Shown: positions 45,297-53,851 of the stretch, piece after piece
Layout of the letters: each line of letters opens with the position of its first letter
How positions within the stretch are numbered: the stretch's first letter is position 1
Assembly (NCBI RefSeq): GCF_010731575.1
Contig: NZ_AP022617.1
Location: 2,046,001-2,110,000 of the forward strand
Reading direction: 5' to 3'
From: Mycolicibacterium monacense
Lineage (GTDB): Bacteria; Actinomycetota; Actinomycetes; Mycobacteriales; Mycobacteriaceae
DNA length: 64,000 nucleotides
Position numbers and translations under genes: made by a program
Notes under the pieces: generated by a model
The model's database searches: none
Told to the model about the DNA's origin: nothing
The model's input: only the letters and a program-made list of their open reading frames with translations

Positions 45297-45396
45297 GAAC
45301 TGCAATTCCTTGATCTGCCAGAGCCGCTCGGGCTCTCGCTCCTCCTCGTCGGCGCCGCGGGGTTCGTCATTGCCGCAGCCGCAGGCGTCGCTCATC
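45294..45396 (-). pseudogene. N-terminal piece of a cation transporter
   Basis: About 34 codons, MSDACGCGNDEPRGADEEER and EPERLWQIKELQFAAISG, a Cys/acidic metal-binding start as found on mycobacterial cation efflux proteins. Its ATG overlaps the arsR stop (CGATGAGC), so regulator and transporter formed an operon. Similarity ends at about 45,294. The C-terminal end of what may be the same kind of transporter lies on the other strand at 49,590-49,829. Confidence 0.7.
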
Positions 45397-45790
45397 GGCC
45401 GGTCTCCTCCGCATCGATCGTTGCGCCCGTGCGGGAGCGGGTTCCGTAGTTGGGGCACAGCGCGACGGCATTGCCGGTGGCGGCCAGAAGTGTCTCGGCT
45501 GTGGCCAACAAATCGAGCAGTTCGGGGCGGGTCAGGGAGTAGAACATCTGCCGGCCCTCGGGCCGCCCGACTACGAGCCCGCAGTCACGAAGGCACGCCA
45601 GATGCGCAGACACTGTGGACTGCGCCATAGAGAGCAGTCCCGTCAAATCCACCACTCGGGCTTCACCGTCAGCCAACCGCTGCAGGATCGCCAGTCGAGT
45701 CGGATCCGCCAAACCGTGAAACAGCGCCGCCGCCGGAGACAGATTGGGGGACGGCCGCGCAGAGCCGCAATCGTTGGTTGTCATCGCCAT
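45392..45790 (-). CDS. ArsR-family metal sensor, CmtR-like
   Basis: A 132-residue winged-helix repressor (LADPTRLAILQRLADGEARVV, QSTVSAHLACLRDCGLVV). The two cysteines of ACLRDCGLVV in the recognition-helix region and a C-terminal Cys (NAVALCPNYG) copy the Cd/Pb-site layout of mycobacterial CmtR. Two ATG codons (45,790 and 45,784) can start it; both lie in the operator palindrome, so binding would block its own expression and the message is probably leaderless. It heads a minus-strand operon with the broken cation transporter, lspA remnant and CadD. Confidence 0.88.
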   Translation of the reverse strand: MAMTTNDCGSARPSPNLSPAAALFHGLADPTRLAILQRLADGEARVVDLTGLLSMAQSTVSAHLACLRDCGLVVGRPEGRQMFYSLTRPELLDLLATAETLLAATGNAVALCPNYGTRSRTGATIDAEETGR

Positions 45791-45838
45791 ACGGCGATGA
45801 TACCGCCTCTTTTCGCCCTCATCGCCAAAGGACGGTGA
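45782..45838. promoter_or_regulatory. Paired operators for the ArsR/CmtR-like regulator
   Basis: CATCGCCATACGGCGATG (45,782-45,799) is a perfect 7-base-arm dyad covering the arsR start codon; a second imperfect copy, TCATCGCCAAAGGACGGTGA, follows 37 bases on (45,819-45,838). The same two-site layout recurs at 48,614-48,669. The pair sits between arsR and the TlpA-Lnt genes and could control both directions. Confidence 0.72.
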
Positions 45839-46177
45839 AAGCACGAAGTTCGTTGATTGGTCCGGGTCGGCGCAACCTCCAACGCATCCGCAGACGGCGA
45901 CCGGCAGGTGCTGCGGCCGGCGCCTCCTGGGATGGGCATGGGAGAGGAGGCCTGACCTGCTGCGTGCCCCTGAGGCCACGCGATCCTCTTGGGCGGTTCA
46001 GTGCCGGATCCATGTATGCCAACACCATTCGGCGGTCATCGGCCCCCCTCCCGGAACGTTGGCGGCTCATCAACGGTGGCAGGCTCGAACAATCTACTAT
46101 GGCCCCTAGTAGGAAGGGTGCCGTCGGTAGCGCCCAGGACCCAGCCGGTGCCAACTCGGCAACAGGGGAGGTGCCAA

Positions 46178-46819
46178 TTGCGGGCTCGGCTGCGGTGGAC
46201 GGTGTGCGCGCTGGTGGTAATAGCCGCGATGGCGGTGGCGATCTGGCCGCGTACGCCCCAGGTCGACGGCACTAATGCCTCCAGCCCCGGGCTTACCCTG
46301 CCCGCTGCCGCCGTTGGCGACGCCGATACCGGCGAACTGGCGCGACTCACCGCGCGTGCGGCCTTGGCGCCATGCCCGACACCACGTGAGGGGGCGCCGC
46401 CCAAGGGTGATTTGGCTGGTGCGCTGGCGTCGTGCCTGGGGGCGCGGACCATGTTCAACGTCGGCGCGGCGCTCGCCGGTGAGCAGACCCTGATCAACCT
46501 GTGGGCGTCATGGTGCGCCCCGTGTCGGGAAGAGATTCCGGTGCTGGACGCCTACGCCGGGCAGCCGGGCGCGGTGCGGGTGGTCGGGATGAACGTGCAG
46601 GACACCGACACCGTGGCGCTGAGCCTTTTGGCGGATCTGGGTGTGCACTACCCGTCCTTCGGCAACGCCGACGCCGTCGGGCAGGTCCTAGGCGCTCCCC
46701 CGGTCCTGCCGCTGAGCTACCTCGTTGGCACCGACGGCACCGTCCGCCGGGTCACCACGCCCACGGTGTTCCGTGACGTCGAGCAGGTTCGTGCGGCCGT
46801 CGCGGCAATGAACCCGTGA
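46178..46819 (+). CDS. TlpA-like membrane-anchored thioredoxin
   Basis: From TTG 46,178, which has GGGGAGG seven bases upstream, the protein has 213 residues: one N-terminal membrane anchor ([19 protein letters not shown]), then a thioredoxin fold with [18 protein letters not shown] (CxxC) and the cis-Pro region [12 protein letters not shown] Cys pair-like insert ([15 protein letters not shown]) precedes the domain. The stop overlaps the lnt GTG start (GTGA). An extracytoplasmic thiol reductase role is inferred. The frame is open further upstream, but without a better start. Confidence 0.82.
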   Translation: MRARLRWTVCALVVIAAMAVAIWPRTPQVDGTNASSPGLTLPAAAVGDADTGELARLTARAALAPCPTPREGAPPKGDLAGALASCLGARTMFNVGAALAGEQTLINLWASWCAPCREEIPVLDAYAGQPGAVRVVGMNVQDTDTVALSLLADLGVHYPSFGNADAVGQVLGAPPVLPLSYLVGTDGTVRRVTTPTVFRDVEQVRAAVAAMNP

Positions 46820-48609
46820 CCGGCCCCTTGGCCAGGCTGACCGGGAGGCGCGGTGCGGGGCAACCCGACGAGGACACCGACGCGATGGCGGCGCTCACCG
46901 ACGGGTCCGCCAATTCCGATGGGGCCCCCGCCCCGCCGTTGAGCAGACCTCGGGGTGCAGGTCTAGGTGCTGCGGTGCTGCGCCGACTGCCCCGGATGGC
47001 CGGCGCGATCGCTGCGGGCCTGCTGTTGTGCGTCAGCTTTCCGCCGTTCGGGTGGTGGTACACCGCGATCGTCGCGTTCGCACTGCTGGCCTGGGTACTG
47101 ACCCACGAGTCGACGACGCAAATCGGCGGGCTCGGATATGGACTTCTGTTCGGCATCGCGTTCTACGTTTCGCTGCTGCCCTGGACGAGCAGCTTCGTCG
47201 GCGTCGGCCCATGGCTGGCGCTGGCGGGCATGGAGTCGGTATTTCCCGCGCTGTTCGGCGCGGGGGCAGTGCTGGTGCGCCGACTGCCGGGCTGGCCGAT
47301 CTGGGTCGCGGCCGTGTGGGCTGTGCAGGAATGGGCCAAATCCAATGTTCCGTTCGGCGGATTCCCTTGGGGCGCAGTCGGGTTCGGCCAGACCGACGGC
47401 CCGTTTCTGCCGATCGCCCAAATCGGCGGGGTGCCGCTGGTGTCATTTGCGGTCGTGCTCCTGGGCGTCAGCATGGCCGCCCTGGCGAGCGAGGTCACGC
47501 GCTGGTGGCGCCTTGACGCCGCCGGTGCCGGCCACGCGGGCCCTCCCGCGATAGTGCTGCCCGGTGCGTACATCGGTGTGGTGCTGTTGGCTACCGCCGT
47601 GATCTGGCCGCAGGTCCGGCAGCCGTCAATCAATGCGAACTACGACCCGCTCGTCACCGTGGCCGCGGTGCAGGGCAATGTGCCGCGACTCGGCCTGGAC
47701 TTCAATGCCCAACGTCGCGCCGTGTTGGACAACCACGTTCGGGAAACCCTGCGGCTCGCAGACGAGGTGCGCGCCGGGCGTGCTGCGCAACCGCAGATCG
47801 TCGTGTGGCCGGAAAACTCTTCCGACGTCGACCCGTTGGCCAATCCCGACGCCGCCGAACGGATCACGATCGCCGCGCGGGCGATCGAGGCGCCGATCCT
47901 CGTCGGCGGCGTGCTCGCCGGGCCGGGTTACAGCAGCACCAACCCGGTGACCCTCAACTCGGTGATCGTCTGGGATCCGGTCGGCGGCCCTAGTGACCGT
48001 CACGACAAGCAGATCGTGCAACCATTCGGCGAGTACCTGCCGTGGCGCGGCTTCTTCCGGCTCTTCTCGTCCTCCGCCGACCGGGCTGGCTACTTCGTGC
48101 CCGGCGACGGGTCGGGGGTAGTGCGCGCAGCCGGGGTGCCGATCGGAGTGGTGACCTGCTGGGAAGTGATCTTTGACCGGGCGGCCCGCGAGTCGGTCCT
48201 CAACGGCGCCCAGCTGCTCACCGTCCCGTCCAACAACGCCACCTTCGGTGAGGCGATGAGCGAGCAGCAGCTCGCATTCGCCAAGTTACGCGCCGTCGAG
48301 CACAACCGCTACGTCGTGGTCGCCGCGACGACGGGCATCAGTTCCGTGGTCGGGCCGGACGGTCGCGAACTGGCCCGCACCGGATTCTTCGAACCTGCCT
48401 ACCTAGACACCCCGGTCAGGCTGATGACCGGACTCACGCCAGCCACTCGGTGGGGCCCGGTCGTGCAGTGGCTGCTGATCAGCATTGGCATCGTCGCGTG
48501 CATCGCGTCGATCATTCTGCGCAGATCACCTACGCACCGGGTCAGTCTGCGCCGTCGCACCCCGCGTACCCACACGTCGCCGCCTGCAATGGCACCGCGG
48601 CGGCGATAG
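46816..48609 (+). CDS. lnt: Apolipoprotein N-acyltransferase
   Basis: A 597-residue Lnt. After about 55 variable residues come six or more membrane helices (from [20 protein letters not shown]) and the nitrilase domain with the Glu-Lys-Cys triad visible in [27 protein letters not shown] and [12 protein letters not shown]. Lnt adds the third acyl chain to lipoproteins. Starting at GTG overlapping the thioredoxin stop, it is cotranscribed with it. A copy in a metal-resistance cluster, next to an lspA remnant, is unusual and suggests that the cluster brought its own lipoprotein-maturation set. Confidence 0.92.
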   Translation: MTGPLARLTGRRGAGQPDEDTDAMAALTDGSANSDGAPAPPLSRPRGAGLGAAVLRRLPRMAGAIAAGLLLCVSFPPFGWWYTAIVAFALLAWVLTHESTTQIGGLGYGLLFGIAFYVSLLPWTSSFVGVGPWLALAGMESVFPALFGAGAVLVRRLPGWPIWVAAVWAVQEWAKSNVPFGGFPWGAVGFGQTDGPFLPIAQIGGVPLVSFAVVLLGVSMAALASEVTRWWRLDAAGAGHAGPPAIVLPGAYIGVVLLATAVIWPQVRQPSINANYDPLVTVAAVQGNVPRLGLDFNAQRRAVLDNHVRETLRLADEVRAGRAAQPQIVVWPENSSDVDPLANPDAAERITIAARAIEAPILVGGVLAGPGYSSTNPVTLNSVIVWDPVGGPSDRHDKQIVQPFGEYLPWRGFFRLFSSSADRAGYFVPGDGSGVVRAAGVPIGVVTCWEVIFDRAARESVLNGAQLLTVPSNNATFGEAMSEQQLAFAKLRAVEHNRYVVVAATTGISSVVGPDGRELARTGFFEPAYLDTPVRLMTGLTPATRWGPVVQWLLISIGIVACIASIILRRSPTHRVSLRRRTPRTHTSPPAMAPRRR

Positions 48610-48613
48610 TTGT

Positions 48614-48669
48614 CATCGTCCGAAGGCGATGATAGCGTCAGGATCGCGGTCATCGCCAAACGGCGGTGA
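48614..48669. promoter_or_regulatory. Second copy of the paired ArsR/CmtR-like operators
   Basis: CATCGTCCGAAGGCGATG (48,614-48,631) and TCATCGCCAAACGGCGGTGA (48,650-48,669), followed by TTCATTGGTGCGGGTCGGCG, match the block at 45,782-45,875 in order and spacing. It precedes the methyltransferase gene by 225 bases with no convincing gene between. Confidence 0.7.
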
Positions 48670-48893
48670 TGGTAGGAGTCTGTTCATTGGTGCGGGTCGG
48701 CGTAAACCGTCAACCGCCGCCCTGCACGGATGGTCCCGGCGCTGTCGGCCACCGGGACCATGCCTCGCTCAGTGCCCCGTGCTCACCGCGGCACGCACCG
48801 CCGGCCCGGGGCCTGGCACAGCTGAATCGAGCTGAACTGCAACCAGTCTCACGGGCTGTCCGCTGATACGACCACCTCTGGAGAGGGCCAATC

Positions 48894-49523
48894 GTGTTGA
48901 TGAACATGGCGGAGACCGCGCTGATCAATTCTGCGCCGCGGCGATGGCTCCAACGCGTCTACGAGGTTCCGGTGCTGCTGCGGTTCGGCGGCCGGTTGGT
49001 CCCGGACACCCAGGCTCTAGAAATCGGCTGCGGATCTGGATACGGAACGCAGCTGATTCTGGAGCGGTTTGGCGCTGCCACCGTGGACGCCGTCGACCTG
49101 GACCCGGCGATGATCCGGCGGGCCGGGGAGCGCTTGGCCCGCTACGGCAACCGAGTTCGGCTGGTCCAAGGCAGCGCCACCAATCTGTCCACCGCGCTAG
49201 ATGCCGGCGACGGCAGTTACGGGGCGGTGTTCGACTTCGGGATCGTCCACCACATTCCCGACTGGCGTAACGCCGTCGCCGAAGTCGCGCGAGTCCTCGC
49301 GCCGGGCGGGCGGTTCTACTTCGATGAAGTCACCGCCCACGCCCTCGCCCGCCCCAGCTACAAGCGGCTGTTCGACCACCCGACCGAAGACCGGTTCAGC
49401 GCCGAGCAATTCTCTGACGAGCTCGCCCATCATGGCCTCGTCGTACTGGGTTCACGGACCCGCATCCAAGGCGACTACCTGCTCGGCGTGGCCGCCAAAC
49501 CGTTGCCCACCGGCTGTGAGTGA
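48894..49523 (+). CDS. Class I SAM-dependent methyltransferase
   Basis: A 209-residue methyltransferase: ALEIGCGSGYGTQLI (motif I), VDAVDLDPAMIRRA (motif II acidic), GIVHHIPDWRNAVAEVARVL and LAPGGRFYFDEV (motif III region). Substrate unknown; small-molecule or lipid methylation is typical for this Methyltransf_11-like group. Preceded by the duplicated operator block, so it is probably induced by metal together with the thioredoxin-Lnt genes. GTG 48,894 is used, with ATG 48,900 just downstream as an alternative. Confidence 0.8.
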   Translation: MLMNMAETALINSAPRRWLQRVYEVPVLLRFGGRLVPDTQALEIGCGSGYGTQLILERFGAATVDAVDLDPAMIRRAGERLARYGNRVRLVQGSATNLSTALDAGDGSYGAVFDFGIVHHIPDWRNAVAEVARVLAPGGRFYFDEVTAHALARPSYKRLFDHPTEDRFSAEQFSDELAHHGLVVLGSRTRIQGDYLLGVAAKPLPTGCE

Positions 49524-49589
49524 TGGTGACCATCGCGGTCTTGGTCCTGTCTTCACTTCGATGATCCTGGTGAAGGGCGCGGGCCGCCG

Positions 49590-49829
49590 GCAGATCAAAA
49601 GGAAAATGAGGTCAGCGCCCGCCGCAAAGACAACCTCATCCTGGTCGACACCGCCGAGACCACGTTGTGTGCTGCTCAGCATCTCACGCTGGTCGGCGTC
49701 GGGCTGGTCGAGCTTACCGGCGCGGCCTGGCCCGACCCCGTCGCTGGCTTCGTCATCTCCGCGTTCGCCATCCACGAAGGCAAAGAAGCCTGGGAGGTCG
49801 AACTGGTAGAGGACAATGACGACGACTGA
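49590..49829 (+). pseudogene. C-terminal piece of a cation transporter
   Basis: In the frame ending at TGA 49,827 the sequence reads ARRKDNLILVDTAETTLCAA, then TLVGVGLVELTGAAWPDPVA and SAFAIHEGKEAWEVELVEDN. This is the last membrane segments and acidic tail of a cation-transporter family often found before DUF3703 genes. No start codon or upstream part is present. Its N-terminal counterpart may be the piece at 45,294-45,396 on the other strand. Confidence 0.65.
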
Positions 49830-49841
49830 ACGGAGCGCGAC

Positions 49842-50183
49842 ATGAGCCGCATCACCGACAACGGGAGGGACGTCTACCGACGCGAGATGACGGCCGCGAA
49901 AGCAGCTGGCACCGCCGCGGCGCGCTGGCACCACCTCGAACGGGCGCACATTGTCTCGCAGCCTGACCCATGGCTACACACCTGTAACCACGCTGCCATG
50001 TTTGTGCTGGCCGTCCGACAGCGCGACCGGCGTGAGGCCTTCGGTCAGGTCGTCCGGATCGTCGTCGCCGCACCCGGTTCATTCGCGGGGCGCTACCCCG
50101 AGGGCAACACGGGCCGGACGGCGGCGGGCCTGACGACGCCGATGCCAATACCCGAAGACCTGCGGGCAGCCCTGGCACCTTAG
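49842..50183 (+). CDS. DUF3703 family protein
   Basis: A 113-residue soluble protein with the family's conserved stretches WHHLERAHIVSQPDPWLHT, REAFGQVVRIVVAAPGS, and PEGNTGR...TPMPIPEDLRAAL. The function is unknown; the gene usually follows cation-efflux or metal-resistance genes, as here, 12 bases after the transporter remnant. It seems intact though its operon is broken. Confidence 0.85.
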   Translation: MSRITDNGRDVYRREMTAAKAAGTAAARWHHLERAHIVSQPDPWLHTCNHAAMFVLAVRQRDRREAFGQVVRIVVAAPGSFAGRYPEGNTGRTAAGLTTPMPIPEDLRAALAP

Positions 50184-50960
50184 GCGCCGCGCCGTCGGCA
50201 TACCCGCCTGCGACTGTCCCGGAAATAGTGCACGAATAGAGCGCAGTATGCCAATAGCGTGGAGGGGTACCAATTCTAGTGCTCTTCAGTCCAGGTGGCT
50301 CATCCCGGTTTGCGACTGCAGTGAAGACGTCCGCGCGGACAGCGGATCGATCCCCCGTTGCCCTACAGTTGCACCTCGTGATTCGATCAGCCGAACTGGC
50401 ATCTGCACGCACAGAGACGTTTGTCGATGTGCACCGACATAGACGAAGAGCCGATTCGTCGGGCCGAGGTCAACCTAATCGTCGAGTCATATGGTGGCCC
50501 AGGGCTTTATGGATCGTCCGCCGGCGGCTATGAAACGGTTTTCTCATTGTCGAGGCAACCCGTTGCTATCATCTCGGGGCTGATCTGGCCTGCATATTGT
50601 GTGCCCACGCCTGCTGCGAGCGAGAGCTTGCCGGCACGTTGAAGTGGCAACACCCTCCAACACCGAACACTGAGCGCTGGGGCCTGGGCCGCCTTATCCG
50701 CATTGGGAGAGAAAGACATTGGTTCGACGCCGACCTAGCTTCGCGCCTTGATCGCTCAATGAGAACCGGCGGACGCTATACCACCTCCAGGACTTCGAAG
50801 CTCCTACTGGCCTTTGGAGGCGTGCGATAAGCAGGGCTGATAATCCAGTCACCAAACATGATGTCGCAGAGGCAATTCCGGGCACCCTCCGGCAAGATGC
50901 CCTTGAAGCGCTTAACTGTGCATTTGCCGTTCGAACTATCAAGGTGGAACGGGAGTGGAG
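50184..50960. other. Intergenic stretch without a supported gene
   Basis: About 780 bases between the convergent DUF3703 and HIRAN-like genes. Several short frames exist on both strands, none with good start context or recognisable similarity. A plus-strand frame around 50,597-50,830 (WGLGRLIRIGRERHWFDADL) is the most protein-like and might be a decayed gene. Confidence 0.45.
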
Positions 50961-51740
50961 TTAGACCGCATTCCAGTCCGGGCTGTCGAACACAAAAGAA
51001 CTGCAATGTCCGCCCAAGCGCAGCAGTAGCCGCAGGTGCGGATGAGTTACAGCAGGGTTGGCGCGCATGACTGTCAGATCGTAAGTGCCGCTGGCCATTA
51101 CCGAATGGACGTAGTCAAGAAGGGGATCGGGCACAAACCCCAAGTGCATCCCACGATCAACAACCCGGATCGCCGCTGAGTTAACAGGGTTCTCGAGGTC
51201 GCGCTCCAGTCCGAGGCGATGGCCCGCCCGAAGGGCGGTTATTCGGTGGCTGGCCTCTACGCTGCGATGCCTGACACCGTGAGCAAGGAAGTGCGCCGAC
51301 GTTTCGCCTGTGGTCCGATCGAATCGGGGTATTGAGACGAGTTCGATCGGGTCGCCTTCGCGATGCCCGCCGGACGCGGTCAGGATCTCCCAGGCATCAG
51401 CGTCGGCATCGAGATCCAAAGCCTCAAGGTATTGAGGACGGTCCGGCCGCTTAGCGCTCATCACCCGGTCGGCGAACGATGGAAATAGCCTCTCGGAACG
51501 GTAAAGACGGCTGACGTCACGGAACCCAACGACCGGCACGAAAGCAGGATCAGCCGCCACGCGAGCCAAGTACGTGAATTGATACGTCGGGCGCTCGGCC
51601 CCTCCGGTCAACCTATCGAGGTAGCCAATCGCCCGATACACCCCATCGTCAGCACCGCGACGCGTGACAATCAACCTCGACCGACGAAGACCTGGGTCAG
51701 CATCTGTCGACTCGACTAAGAGATCAACGGAGTGCATCAC
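50961..51740 (-). CDS. HIRAN-like domain protein paired with a HipA-like kinase
   Basis: A 259-residue protein of unknown overall family. The N-terminal part has a beta-rich pattern (RSRLIVTRRGADDGVYRAIG, YQFTYLARV) resembling the N-terminal lobe region of HipA-type proteins, and the C-terminal part has NSAAIRVVDRGMHLGFVPDP, a HIRAN-like motif (HIRAN domains recognise damaged or stalled-replication DNA), here in a HipA-associated setting. It overlaps the upstream kinase by 17 bases, so the two are coupled. Together they may be the split halves of a HipA-like toxin or a toxin-antitoxin/defence pair. The HIRAN call is by pattern only. Confidence 0.5.
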   Translation of the reverse strand: MMHSVDLLVESTDADPGLRRSRLIVTRRGADDGVYRAIGYLDRLTGGAERPTYQFTYLARVAADPAFVPVVGFRDVSRLYRSERLFPSFADRVMSAKRPDRPQYLEALDLDADADAWEILTASGGHREGDPIELVSIPRFDRTTGETSAHFLAHGVRHRSVEASHRITALRAGHRLGLERDLENPVNSAAIRVVDRGMHLGFVPDPLLDYVHSVMASGTYDLTVMRANPAVTHPHLRLLLRLGGHCSSFVFDSPDWNAV

Positions 51741-52680
51741 GGATTCGCTTTCGATTAGTGGCGAGTGCTGTCCTCACGAAACTACGGGTCGGGTCCGACA
51801 GATTTGGTGTCGCTGCAACGATATCGAAGCATAGATCCAGGTCAACGTCGGTTATTTGAGCTGTCCAGTGTTGTCGTGCCGCGCCTCCGCAGACTGACAG
51901 GGCCTCCGCGGCGACATTTACCAGGCCGATCGCCTCGCCGGCGTTAAAGCGGGTTGTTCGCCCGTGCTCGCACCACTGCACGACGGTCTTCTGCTCAATT
52001 CGCTGGGCACGGACCCTATCCTCGTCACCGCTGGCGAGGGCCGACCCGTGATCAAAGCTTGGACCGAGGCAAACGTTACCTGTCCTGGAGTTTTGCAGCA
52101 CCCCCCAATTGTGCGCATGCCGGTCAGTGTTCGCGATCCAGGCGTCCAGGAGCAGATAGCCCGCGAAGACATCGAATGCGGGCCAGTCGGCGTAACTGGT
52201 GCCCTCCGGACCTTGCAGCCCCTCTAATGCTTCGCGAATGGCGCTAATCGTATGGCCGCGGCAGGATTTGGCATCGAACTCGTCGTCGCGCTCAGCAAGC
52301 AATGCTGCTCCCGGGGTCCATGCCCACGCGCGAGGCCGCATGTCTCGGCTCATCGAGCCATAGACGCGTTCGTGGGTGCGCAACTGGACAACTGTCGCCA
52401 ACTCCGTTTCCGCTGCAGGCACAGACAGCAGCTGGGCGACCTCGTAGGAGATCTTCTCCGCCCAGTCCTCTCCGCGAACGAGCACGTCGGGTTTGTCGCC
52501 GCGATGCCGACGTTCTTTGGACAGTTCGAGGGTTTTGATGCGGCGTGGCTTGAACAACCAGTGCCCGGCATGCGGCGAAGTCTCTGGTGCTATGAACCAT
52601 CGTTTCGCTTCGTCACCTCCTGGTTCGCTCTCACCGCGAGTCCAGTCGGCGAGGTCGACGACTTCGTAGCTGTCCACCAC
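51724..52680 (-). CDS. HipA-like kinase domain protein
   Basis: A 318-residue protein with the HipA/PI-kinase-like catalytic loop LLDAWIANTDRHAHNWGVL (Asp, His, Asn positions) and a following metal-binding SFDHGSALA. The ATP-binding N-terminal part has HWLFKPRR and GEDWAEKISYEVAQLLSVPAAETEL, typical of HipA-like folds. HipA-type kinases phosphorylate aminoacyl-tRNA synthetases and halt growth. No HipB-like Xre repressor is adjacent; its partner is the downstream HIRAN-like gene. It diverges from the iron transporter operon. Confidence 0.78.
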   Translation of the reverse strand: MVDSYEVVDLADWTRGESEPGGDEAKRWFIAPETSPHAGHWLFKPRRIKTLELSKERRHRGDKPDVLVRGEDWAEKISYEVAQLLSVPAAETELATVVQLRTHERVYGSMSRDMRPRAWAWTPGAALLAERDDEFDAKSCRGHTISAIREALEGLQGPEGTSYADWPAFDVFAGYLLLDAWIANTDRHAHNWGVLQNSRTGNVCLGPSFDHGSALASGDEDRVRAQRIEQKTVVQWCEHGRTTRFNAGEAIGLVNVAAEALSVCGGAARQHWTAQITDVDLDLCFDIVAATPNLSDPTRSFVRTALATNRKRIRDALR

Positions 52681-52790
52681 GGTGCGAACTCTAAGTGGGG
52701 GCTCCGTGAGACGGGGCGAGGCAGAGCGGCGCGCCCGTCCGCAGCAAGGGCCTGCGACTTAAAACGGCGCCATGCCGAAGGGTATGTTCG

Positions 52791-52809
52791 TTAGCCAAGG
52801 CTCACCTCG
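52791..52809 (+). promoter_or_regulatory. IdeR-like iron box upstream of the ferric ABC operon
   Basis: TTAGCCAAGGCTCACCTCG matches the mycobacterial IdeR consensus (TTAGGTTAGGCTAACCTAA) at 13 of 19 positions, keeping the central AGGCT and both arm cores. It lies 16 bases before the start codon of the binding-protein gene, so IdeR with Fe(II) would repress the operon. Confidence 0.7.
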
Positions 52810-52824
52810 GAGAAAGTGTCGTGG

Positions 52825-53847
52825 ATGTCAACCCGTCGCACTCGCTGGAATCGCATCGTCACCCTCATTGTCGCTGGGGGGCTGGCAGCAGGTCTTACTG
52901 CCTGCTCGTCCTCCGAGGAGGACGGCCTGCTGGTCTACAACGCGCAGCACGAGTCGCTGACCAAGGAGTGGATCGACGCCTTCACCAAGGAGACCGGCAT
53001 CAAGGTCACCTATCGCCAGGGCGGCGACACCGAATTGGGCAACCAGTTAATCGCCGAGGGCGACGCGTCGCCGGCCGACGTGTTCCTTACCGAGAACTCG
53101 CCCGCCATGGCCGCGGTCGAGAGGGACGGCCTGTTCACCGACGTCGACGAGGCCACGATCGCTCAGGTGCCACCACAGTTCCGCCCCGCCACGAGTAAGT
53201 GGACCGGCGTCGCCGCCCGTACCACCGTGTTCGCCTACGACAAGACCAAGCTCACCGAGGCTCAGCTGCCGACTTCGATCATGGATCTGGAAAAGCCAGA
53301 ATGGAAGGGCCGTTGGGGTGCCCCGCCGGTCAAGCCCGACTTCCAGGCCATCGTCGCGGCAATGCTGGAACTCACCGGTGAACGGGCCACCGGCCAGTGG
53401 CTGGCCGGCATGAAGGCAGGCGCGGAGATCTACTCCGACAACATCGCCACGCTGCGCGCCGTCAACGACGGCCAGGTCGAGGGCGGGATCATCTACCACT
53501 ATTACTGGTTCCGCGATCAGTCGCAGACCAAGGAAATCTCGGGCAACACCGCTCTGCACTACTTCCGGAACCAAGACCCGGGCGCCTTCGTCTCGATCTC
53601 CGGCGGCGGCATCTTGAACTCCAGCAAGAAGAAAGAAGACGCCCAGAAGTTTTTGACCTTCATCACCAGCAACGCCGGCCAAGAAGTGCTCGAGAAGGGC
53701 ACGTCGTTCGAGTACCCCGTGGCCAGCGGCGTTCCGGCCAACCCCGCGCTGGTGCCTCTTGTCGACCTGCAGGCACCCGCCGTGAACCCGTCGAACCTCG
53801 ACGCGCAGAAGGTCACCGACCTGATGACGAAGGCGGGCCTGCTCTAG
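52825..53847 (+). CDS. Ferric iron ABC transporter substrate-binding lipoprotein
   Basis: From ATG 52,825 the protein has 340 residues. The signal MSTRRTRWNRIVTLIVAGG ends in lipobox LTAC. The mature part follows the FbpA/FutA class: LLVYNAQHESLTKEWIDAF, GDASPADVFLTENSP, and two Tyr in the iron-site region (IYHYYWF). Binding of Fe(III) or a ferric complex is expected. GGAG is 12 bases upstream. An in-frame GTG at 52,816 is too close to that site. It heads the four-gene operon downstream of the iron box. Confidence 0.88.
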   Translation: MSTRRTRWNRIVTLIVAGGLAAGLTACSSSEEDGLLVYNAQHESLTKEWIDAFTKETGIKVTYRQGGDTELGNQLIAEGDASPADVFLTENSPAMAAVERDGLFTDVDEATIAQVPPQFRPATSKWTGVAARTTVFAYDKTKLTEAQLPTSIMDLEKPEWKGRWGAPPVKPDFQAIVAAMLELTGERATGQWLAGMKAGAEIYSDNIATLRAVNDGQVEGGIIYHYYWFRDQSQTKEISGNTALHYFRNQDPGAFVSISGGGILNSSKKKEDAQKFLTFITSNAGQEVLEKGTSFEYPVASGVPANPALVPLVDLQAPAVNPSNLDAQKVTDLMTKAGLL

Positions 53848-53851
53848 ATGG

